From Anaerolineae bacterium (GTDB taxonomy: Bacteria > Chloroflexota > Anaerolineae > B4-G1 > SLSP01), in the NCBI GenBank assembly GCA_016934645.1, contig JAFGSL010000174.1, positions 1 to 19,422 of the forward strand: 19,422 bases of DNA. The letters are read 5' to 3'. Below, piece after piece: positions 13,949-19,422 of the stretch. A program made the position numbers and the translations under genes. The notes beneath the pieces were generated by a model. That model had not been told where the DNA came from. It was given only the letters and a program-made list of their open reading frames with translations, and made no database searches. The first letter of the stretch is position 1. Each line of letters begins with the position of its first letter.

Positions 13949-14926
13949 ATGAACGACGAGGAACAGATTTATACCATTGGGGTTGTCGAACGTATGACCG
14001 ACATTCCAGCGGCGACGTTGCGCATCTGGGAACGTCGCTATGATTTCCCGGATTCTGATCGCACTGAAGGAGGGCATCGTCTCTATTCGGAAAAAGAAGT
14101 CCAACGTTTGCGCTGGGTGAAGGCACAAATTGATGCAGGGATGCATACCCGGCAGGCGGTCAAAGCATTGCGGCTGATGGAAGCGGAGGGCGGCGCACAG
14201 GCCGAAATGCGGTTGCCGGGTATGGTGACGTTGGCGGCTCCAAGCGCAGAATCTGACAACGCAGGCAATGTTCATATCAGTGCATTGCGGACGAAGCTTT
14301 TCTCTGCCCTGCTTGCCCACGACACCGGGCAAGCGGATCAGGTTTTCAACGACGCATTTGCCCTTTACACGCCAGAAAATCTGATTGTGGATTTGATCGC
14401 TCCAACGCTGCGCGACATTGGAACGGGGTGGGAGCAAGGCGAGATCGATGTTGCAACGGAGCACCTAGCGACCAACCACCTGCGCCAGCACCTGCTGGCG
14501 TGGATGCGCACCGGACCACCCCCCTACACTGCATCACCCGTCGTGTTGGCTTGTGCTCCAGGCGAATGGCATGAGGGGGGCTTGCTTATGTTTGGCGCGT
14601 TGTTGCGTCGTCGCCGTTGGCCTATTGCCTATCTCGGCCAATCTATCCCTTTGCCGGAGGTAGCCAAGTTCGTCCAGAAGATAAAGCCCCCAGCCGTGGT
14701 GCTGACCGCGACGACAGAAGAACCGGCTCTGGCGCTGGCGGAATGGCCTACTTGGCTGCCTGAAGCTGCCAAAACGGGCAATCCGGTCGTTAGCTATGGC
14801 GGATTAGTGTTCAACCAACAGCCTGAGATACGGACCAAAGTCCAGGGGCTCTTTTTAGGGACGACGCTTCAGGAGGGTGTGGAAACGCTGGAACGTCTGC
14901 TACGGCAAAAAGGTCTACATCTATAG
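13949..14926 (+). CDS. MerR-family regulator with cobalamin-binding domain (CarH/LitR-type photoreceptor)
   Basis: ATG at 13949 is chosen because AAGGAG at 13938-13943 precedes it; the open frame starts earlier but runs through a hairpin region. The 325-residue protein has an N-terminal MerR helix-turn-helix (8-58, IYTIGVVERMTDIPAATLRIWERRY), a four-helix cap domain (about 110-188) and a Rossmann-like B12 domain (about 197-320). The cap has W161, then nine residues, then E171-H172, the W-x9-EH signature of CarH-type photoreceptors. The B12 domain has E206-W-H208-E-G-G211, the E-x-H-x-x-G motif with the cobalt-ligand His. Such proteins bind adenosylcobalamin, repress DNA as tetramers in the dark and let go in light. 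The residue after W161 is Glu, where, from memory, Thermus CarH has a His. It faces the photolyase operon divergently. Confidence 0.9.
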   Translation: MNDEEQIYTIGVVERMTDIPAATLRIWERRYDFPDSDRTEGGHRLYSEKEVQRLRWVKAQIDAGMHTRQAVKALRLMEAEGGAQAEMRLPGMVTLAAPSAESDNAGNVHISALRTKLFSALLAHDTGQADQVFNDAFALYTPENLIVDLIAPTLRDIGTGWEQGEIDVATEHLATNHLRQHLLAWMRTGPPPYTASPVVLACAPGEWHEGGLLMFGALLRRRRWPIAYLGQSIPLPEVAKFVQKIKPPAVVLTATTEEPALALAEWPTWLPEAAKTGNPVVSYGGLVFNQQPEIRTKVQGLFLGTTLQEGVETLERLLRQKGLHL

Positions 14927-15415
14927 CAGCGTTTTAGGGTCGGGAAATTGTCCTGGTTGGAGAAGGGGAACAGCTTCGGCATAACCTGGGGCCGCCATCG
15001 CAAAGAAATTCCCGGCCCGTACTCGGGCGATGGCTTCATCAGGCAATATCGAGTGGTAGAGGACAAGATACCCTGCAAGGATCAGTCCGGTGCGGTCGGC
15101 TCCGGCGTGGCAGTGAACCATCACTGGTGTCCCAGCCTCGACCCGCTTGTGGATGAAATCCCACACCGGTAGTGCCTCGTGGATGAATGCCTTGCGCATC
15201 CCCGCCGAATAAAGATACACCGGGGGAAACGCGGCCCGATAGTGCTCCAGGCCATAGTGGCTCAAATCTTCCACCGGCTCTTCCGCCGCAAGGGAAACAA
15301 CCGTGCGAATCCCGCCAGCATAAAGGTCTTGCGGATTCCAAGGCGCTCGAACCGGCCCGGGGCGTCCGCCTAAAACTCTATCGATGATCCAATAGACGTG
15401 TTGCATAGCCCCCAT
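14921..15415 (-). CDS. Dual-specificity/tyrosine-type Cys phosphatase family protein
   Basis: The 164-residue protein contains the P-loop VHCHAGADRTG, with nucleophile C102 and R108 fitting the HCxxGxxR signature. The fold around it (MVHCHAGADRTGLILAGYLVLY, followed by AIARVRAGN) is that of small DSP/PTP-like phosphatases. The aspartate general acid expected roughly 30 residues before the Cys is not seen; the region reads FPPVYLYSAGM. E80 might act instead, or activity may be limited. The substrate could be a phosphoprotein, phosphoinositide or nucleotide. Starts at 15415 and 15406 are both possible, and neither has a clear binding site. Its stop overlaps the stop of the convergent B12 regulator gene by 6 bp (CTATAG holds both). 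Confidence 0.85.
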   Translation of the reverse strand: MGAMQHVYWIIDRVLGGRPGPVRAPWNPQDLYAGGIRTVVSLAAEEPVEDLSHYGLEHYRAAFPPVYLYSAGMRKAFIHEALPVWDFIHKRVEAGTPVMVHCHAGADRTGLILAGYLVLYHSILPDEAIARVRAGNFFAMAAPGYAEAVPLLQPGQFPDPKTLL

Positions 15416-15451
15416 TGTACCATACTGGAACGCTTGTCAAACTGACCCCGG

Positions 15452-15479
15452 TTGCCAAAATGCTCTTGTAAGGTATAGT
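15452..15479 (+). promoter_or_regulatory. Promoter of the RicT/PSP1 gene
   Basis: TTGCCA at 15452-15457 and TATAGT at 15474-15479 are 16 bp apart and lie about 35 nt before the start codon. Each hexamer has one or two mismatches to the housekeeping consensus. Confidence 0.55.
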
Positions 15480-15513
15480 TACGGTCAAATGTCACATCAC
15501 GAAAGCAGGAAAC

Positions 15514-16506
15514 ATGAACGAAGTTAAGGATACCACGTCGGACGAAAGCCAGGCGTGGTCTGATGAAATTGAAACGTGGCTGGATGAACACCAGGAAGCG
15601 CTTGACGATGCGCAAAGCGAACTTTACGTTAACGCGGAATCCGAAGCTGAGGAAAAACAAGAAGACACTGGGCTAAAGATCCCCATCGGCATTCGTTTTC
15701 AACCCGCGGGCAAGGTATATCATTTTGCTGCTCCAGTGGATATGGGGTTGGAGCGGGAAGGTTGGGTAGTGGTAGAGACGGTCTACGGTGAGCAGGCCGG
15801 TCAAATCAGCGAGACAGACGCGAAACTCCCCGATGGCGTTTCGCTAAAGCGGCTGAAGCCAGTATTACGCCGGGCTAGTGGTCTGGATATGGCGCGTTAC
15901 CAGCTTATGTGTGAACGTGCCGAACGCATGGTCGAGGTCGCCAGGGAAGAGGCCAAGTCTCATAAACTGGACATGAAGATTTTCTCTGCGGAATTCGCGC
16001 TAGATGGCGGTAGCGCCATTCTGCTCTGTACCGGCAATTCCAACAAGCGGGACTTGAGCAACTTCCGGCGGCGGATTGCGAGCCGGATGAGTTGCCGTGT
16101 TGAGGTGCGCACCGTTGGCCCGCGCGATCACGCCAAGGCGTTGTGTGGTTACGGCGTCTGCGGCGAACCGCGCTGCTGCTGCCGCTTCCTCACCGAATTC
16201 CAGACAGTATCCATCAGAATGGCGAAGGATCAGGCGATTTCGATGGCCCCCACCGATATCACCGGCATGTGTGGGCGGCTGCGCTGCTGCTTGGCCTACG
16301 AGCATGAGGTCTACAAAGAAGAAGCTAAAAACCTGCCGAAGATCAAGGCCCGCGTGCAGACGGAAAAAGGCCTGGGACGCGTTATTGATCTGGATATTCT
16401 TAAAGGCGAGGTCGTCGTGGAAGTGCCTCCTTATGGCCCGCGGGTTGAACGGGAACGCTTCCGCTTCCCCGCCGACGAAGTCAAGGTCGTTACGGAAAAA
16501 TCATAA
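15514..16506 (+). CDS. PSP1 domain protein, RicT/YaaT-like
   Basis: The 330-residue protein has a PSP1 core at about residues 55-325. Cysteines cluster as C211, C216, C221-C223 in ALCGYGVCGEPRCCCRF and C253, C258, C259 in GMCGRLRCCLAYEHEVY. These two segments are the hallmark of the family. In Bacillus, YaaT (RicT) works with YlbF and YmcA in a complex that carries [4Fe-4S] clusters and supports RNase Y-dependent mRNA maturation, sporulation and competence. No ylbF or ymcA homologue is seen here. The first 50 residues form an acidic, probably disordered extension not usual in the family. AGGA stands 3 nt before the ATG, a short spacing. The gene ends 3 nt before the convergent glycosyltransferase gene. 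Confidence 0.92.
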   Translation: MNEVKDTTSDESQAWSDEIETWLDEHQEALDDAQSELYVNAESEAEEKQEDTGLKIPIGIRFQPAGKVYHFAAPVDMGLEREGWVVVETVYGEQAGQISETDAKLPDGVSLKRLKPVLRRASGLDMARYQLMCERAERMVEVAREEAKSHKLDMKIFSAEFALDGGSAILLCTGNSNKRDLSNFRRRIASRMSCRVEVRTVGPRDHAKALCGYGVCGEPRCCCRFLTEFQTVSIRMAKDQAISMAPTDITGMCGRLRCCLAYEHEVYKEEAKNLPKIKARVQTEKGLGRVIDLDILKGEVVVEVPPYGPRVERERFRFPADEVKVVTEKS

Positions 16507-16509
16507 TGC

Positions 16510-19317
16510 TTATGGGTTTAGGGCAATTGGCAAAAGCAAATCTATGTTGCCGTTGACCGCGAGGTAACTCCCGTCTTCCTGGCGATAGAAGCCTATGCGT
16601 AAGCGGTAGTCGCTAGCCGGGAGCTCGCCCGGCAGGGTCAGCGTGTGCCGGTCGACAATGATCTCCCCAGCAATCCACAGGGATGTGGGATAGCTCCCCT
16701 GCTGCGGTCCTTCGTCCACTTGCGTGACGATGGCACCGGTTTCATCCAGCACATGCACGAAGATAAGGTAATCTTCATCTAGCTCAGCCAGCGATTGCCA
16801 GTACAGCGTTGTCTCCAAGGGTTGACCCGCCTGGAGCGTTCCCACATCGTAACCGAGTAAGCGGATGTGTGCGCCGAAGTCTACCTCGAAGGGGTGCCGT
16901 ATCTCTGGCGGCGCAAAGGTGCGCGTCACAGTTTGCACTTCCACGCTCCCCAACGTCGCCACGGGCGTATCCCCTACCGATAACGCCAGTATGTATTGCC
17001 CGGCTACGATCTCCCTCGGCAAGCGTAACGCGTAACGGTCCTCAATGATGTCACCGGGGCGCCATTGCGTGAAGGCATAGCCGCTTGCTGGCGCACCGCT
17101 GTAGAGGCGCGTCACAGGCGCGGGTTGCTCTGAGCCGGTCAGCGTCAGGGTGACGTCACCTTCCGGCAGCGCATCGCCTATCGCTTGCCAGCATAGCCGG
17201 AGAAGCATAGATTCGCCGGGGCGCATGCTCTCGGGCGGGGACGTAATGCCTGTCAGCCGCAGGTCGCCGAGAATGGTATCGGTCACGCGTGGAATGCCGA
17301 AACAGGCGGCCTCGGATTGTTCGGTGTTGGGCGCAGACGGCATCGGCAGCAACGTCCCCGTCAGCGGAAAGCGCGCCTCGAGCCCGGCGAAACGCTCCGC
17401 TTCCAGACGCGGCAGCACCTCACCACTGTCGGGGTTGAAGAAACTCACGCCGATCTCGTAGCCCTCCACGGGCGGGATGCCTACGGGCGGGGTGAGCGTG
17501 TACTGGTCGAGGACGAGATCGCCTATCGTCCACTGCTCCGGTGGATAGTGGAAAGCCGTCACACGTGTCCATTCGCCGGTTTCCGGGTGCAGCAGGCGCA
17601 CTACTGGCTGGAGTGAAGTGTATGGCGCGTTGACCATCCACGTGACGAGGATCGGGCACGGTTCGGCGACGCGACACGCGCCCACCGACTGCGTGTTGTG
17701 TAGAAAGATCACGTGCGCGAAGTCAGCGACGGAATCGGCAGTGGATTCCGGGTCAGACGTTGCTGCGCGCAGTGCGGTGATATCGCTTTCGTCAAGGCGT
17801 TGCACCCACAGAGCCGGTTCGCCGGTGGGGTCGTTGAGAGCGGTGATGCGCCATTTCTCGGTGATCGTCTTGGGCCAGAATGCTGGCAGCGCGATTGAGC
17901 GTGGCCATAGATAGAGGGCATCCCGGGACAGTGGGAGTACAAGCGTTGCTCCGCCAGTGAGCCATTTGGCTTGGAAATACTGTCGTGCCAGGGCCGCCAC
18001 TGTAGGGTGACGGTAATGCTCGCTGGCGATGTAGACCGTGGTCTGCAATAGGTCCGCCGCGTCCAGCGCCTCTGCCGCCAGCACCATCTCGCCATCGGCG
18101 GCGTAGAATAGCTCGCTAGACGAGGCCCATTGGCGATAGGCGTGAGCGGTCGCTAATCCGCCAAGCAGCAAAAGAAGCAGGAGGCAAGAAGCAAGAGACA
18201 GGAGACGCCTTTTGGCTCGCAGATAGCCTGTGAGCATGGTGATGAGCGTAGCAACACCATACGCCGGAAGAATGGCGATGAAAGGGAACAAGCCGATCAG
18301 ACGCAGGTTACTCGGCGTGATCTCGGAGGTCGCCAGCGCGCTGGGGAACAGCATCGTCGCCAGTACCGCGACGATGAAGGTTCGCCCGGCACGGTACAGG
18401 TTGTTGCCTTGCTTGGGGAACAGAAGGCAGGCCAATCCAATCAAGGCCAGGGCCGCCGAGACAATGTCCAGTACCGGTTTACCGGGGACGTTGAAGCGGA
18501 TATAAGGATCGCCGCCACCGGGCCAGGCCAACGCGCGCACGCAGAGCCACAATCCGCGCAGTGCATCGCGCCACGTCGCGGCAGCGACCTGGGTGATGCG
18601 TGTGGTGAAGGCGTCGGGGTTGCGCAGAAAGTACAAGCCCAGCGGGGAAAAGACAACCACAGCAACCAGTAACACCAGTCCCAATTGGCCCACTCGTCTC
18701 AGACGAGTTCCCCGAGGCGTGCGGACGAGCAGCCACCCCAGCGCTAATGCCAGCGGTATCGGGAACAGGCGCGCCGCCAGATAGGTGTATGCGGTAAGGC
18801 CGAGGCACACGCCGCCTGCGACGAGCCAGCGGCGTGTGCCGTTGCGCAGGCCACGCCAGAGCGTGGCAACCGTCAACGCCTGAAGCAGCGGCTGTGAGAT
18901 AGCGCGGAAGCCATAACGGCTCAGGAGCACATGCGGGAAAGCAATAGCAACCCATCCCGCTGTCAGGAGCGCAATCTCCCGCGAGCGTTTTGCGGGACCG
19001 AATAGCGCGTGGGTTGCGGCATAGGTCGCTGCGACGGTGAGGATAGCGAGCATTGCCGCGTTCAGTCGCAAACCCCACAGCGCGCCACCGGTCGCCCACA
19101 CCCAGAACGCGCCGGTATAGAAAAAGAACACTTCCTTGCCGGTATAGGCGCGGATGAACACCGGGCGATAATCACCAGAAGCGATTTGCCGTGTGAGAAT
19201 AACGTTGGCGGCTTCGTCATAGTGTAAACCTACGGGCGTATCAGGCAATGCACCCAGGCGTAGCACTGCCGCAACCAGGAGCACGAGCGTCATACCGAAA
19301 ACATAGAAACGTTTCAT
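16510..19317 (-). CDS. GT39-like membrane glycosyltransferase with large extracytoplasmic C-terminus
   Basis: The protein has about 935 residues from ATG at 19317; a TTG at 19320 is in frame. The first 400 residues hold ten or more transmembrane helices. The first external loop carries GLHYDEAANV with D34-E35, the acidic pair expected in GT-C enzymes such as PMT/ArnT. These use polyprenyl-phosphate sugars outside the membrane to modify proteins or lipids. Residues about 400-935 are mostly soluble. From about 530 they look like repeated beta-sandwich modules, with two similar stretches ending in DRYALRLPREIVAGQY and DRHTLTLPGELPASDY. Such long C-terminal parts are common in Chloroflexota homologues. 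No Shine-Dalgarno is seen, and a -10 box lies only 10 nt upstream, so the mRNA may be leaderless. No terminator separates it from the convergent RicT gene. Confidence 0.87.
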   Translation of the reverse strand: MKRFYVFGMTLVLLVAAVLRLGALPDTPVGLHYDEAANVILTRQIASGDYRPVFIRAYTGKEVFFFYTGAFWVWATGGALWGLRLNAAMLAILTVAATYAATHALFGPAKRSREIALLTAGWVAIAFPHVLLSRYGFRAISQPLLQALTVATLWRGLRNGTRRWLVAGGVCLGLTAYTYLAARLFPIPLALALGWLLVRTPRGTRLRRVGQLGLVLLVAVVVFSPLGLYFLRNPDAFTTRITQVAAATWRDALRGLWLCVRALAWPGGGDPYIRFNVPGKPVLDIVSAALALIGLACLLFPKQGNNLYRAGRTFIVAVLATMLFPSALATSEITPSNLRLIGLFPFIAILPAYGVATLITMLTGYLRAKRRLLSLASCLLLLLLLGGLATAHAYRQWASSSELFYAADGEMVLAAEALDAADLLQTTVYIASEHYRHPTVAALARQYFQAKWLTGGATLVLPLSRDALYLWPRSIALPAFWPKTITEKWRITALNDPTGEPALWVQRLDESDITALRAATSDPESTADSVADFAHVIFLHNTQSVGACRVAEPCPILVTWMVNAPYTSLQPVVRLLHPETGEWTRVTAFHYPPEQWTIGDLVLDQYTLTPPVGIPPVEGYEIGVSFFNPDSGEVLPRLEAERFAGLEARFPLTGTLLPMPSAPNTEQSEAACFGIPRVTDTILGDLRLTGITSPPESMRPGESMLLRLCWQAIGDALPEGDVTLTLTGSEQPAPVTRLYSGAPASGYAFTQWRPGDIIEDRYALRLPREIVAGQYILALSVGDTPVATLGSVEVQTVTRTFAPPEIRHPFEVDFGAHIRLLGYDVGTLQAGQPLETTLYWQSLAELDEDYLIFVHVLDETGAIVTQVDEGPQQGSYPTSLWIAGEIIVDRHTLTLPGELPASDYRLRIGFYRQEDGSYLAVNGNIDLLLPIALNP

Positions 19318-19326
19318 CAAAGGCTG

Positions 19327-19332
19327 ATTATA
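19327..19332 (-). promoter_or_regulatory. -10 box of the glycosyltransferase gene
   Basis: A perfect TATAAT reads on the minus strand at 19332-19327. Transcription would start near 19320, within a few bases of the ATG at 19317, in line with the lack of a ribosome binding site. The -35 region (TTTTCG at 19355-19350) is weak. Confidence 0.5.
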
Positions 19333-19358
19333 CTGTAGTCTCAGTAGATCGAAAATCT

Positions 19359-19412
19359 GTTCGTAGTAACCGCTTTAGCGGTCTTTGGACGACTAAAGTC
19401 GTTACTACGAAC
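19359..19412. repeat. REP-like palindromic repeat, copy 2
   Basis: GTTCGTAGTAAC at 19359-19370 pairs exactly with GTTACTACGAAC at 19401-19412. Inside lie two small hairpins, ACCGC-TTTA-GCGGT at 19369-19382 and ACGAC-TAAA-GTCGT at 19389-19402. The whole can fold as a cloverleaf-like or long-stem structure. It shares the GTAGT outer end and the ACTTTAGT core with copy 1 at 9277-9330. It lies upstream of the glycosyltransferase promoter. Confidence 0.85.
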
Positions 19413-19422
19413 GTAAAAATCA

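Noticed and set aside
13949..14926. Cobalamin-dependent methyltransferase or mutase subunit
   Set aside because: The N-terminal MerR helix-turn-helix and the W-x9-EH cap motif point to a DNA-binding photoreceptor-type regulator.

Overview
The window looks like a chromosomal segment of a moderately GC-rich bacterium, most probably a member of the Chloroflexota. This is an inference from gene content: an ECF sigma factor coupled to a DUF5667-type membrane anti-sigma protein, a DUF4405 membrane protein, a very large GT39-like glycosyltransferase with an exported C-terminal part, a RicT/PSP1 protein, and short dispersed palindromes with TTTA loops. No 16S gene or other decisive marker is present. 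Ribosome binding sites are mostly of the GGAGG type, and several genes start with GTG.

Layout. Positions 1-524 hold a stand-alone response regulator on the minus strand. Positions 753-1634 encode a small DUF4405 membrane protein and a membrane-anchored beta-rich protein, ending at a perfect GC-rich palindrome. Positions 1813-3571 hold an ECF sigma factor whose 3' end overlaps the gene for a single-pass anti-sigma-like protein with a long Gly/Asn/Asp-rich tail, followed by a strong intrinsic terminator. Next comes rpsT with its own promoter and terminator. From 4211 to 13587 ten genes lie on the minus strand in one close-packed run. In transcription order they are: a His-rich multi-pass membrane protein, an SDR oxidoreductase, a TIGR01777 epimerase, a Rieske [2Fe-2S] protein, an aldo/keto reductase, a CPD-type photolyase, an MFS transporter, a rhomboid protease, a YggS-type PLP-binding protein and ProC. 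A regulatory region of about 360 bp separates this run from a divergent MerR-family regulator with a cobalamin-binding domain (CarH/LitR type). After it come a convergent Cys-phosphatase, a RicT/PSP1 protein, and the glycosyltransferase on the minus strand.

The most interesting part is 7859-14926. The regulator has the W-x9-EH and E-x-H-x-x-G motifs of B12-dependent photoreceptors, and the operon it faces contains a light-using DNA-repair enzyme plus a set of oxidoreductases and an unidentified His/Trp-rich membrane protein. This resembles known light- and singlet-oxygen-response clusters, but the combination with the membrane protein, Rieske protein and AKR may be new. The divergent promoters overlap perfect palindromes that could be the operator. 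The regulator appears to have Glu instead of His next to the conserved Trp, which would matter for its photochemistry.

Two copies of a REP-like palindromic repeat, one between the AKR and photolyase genes and one at the right edge, share a 5-bp stem and TTTA-loop module. The leader of the photoreceptor gene contains related modules and a perfect 23-bp hairpin.
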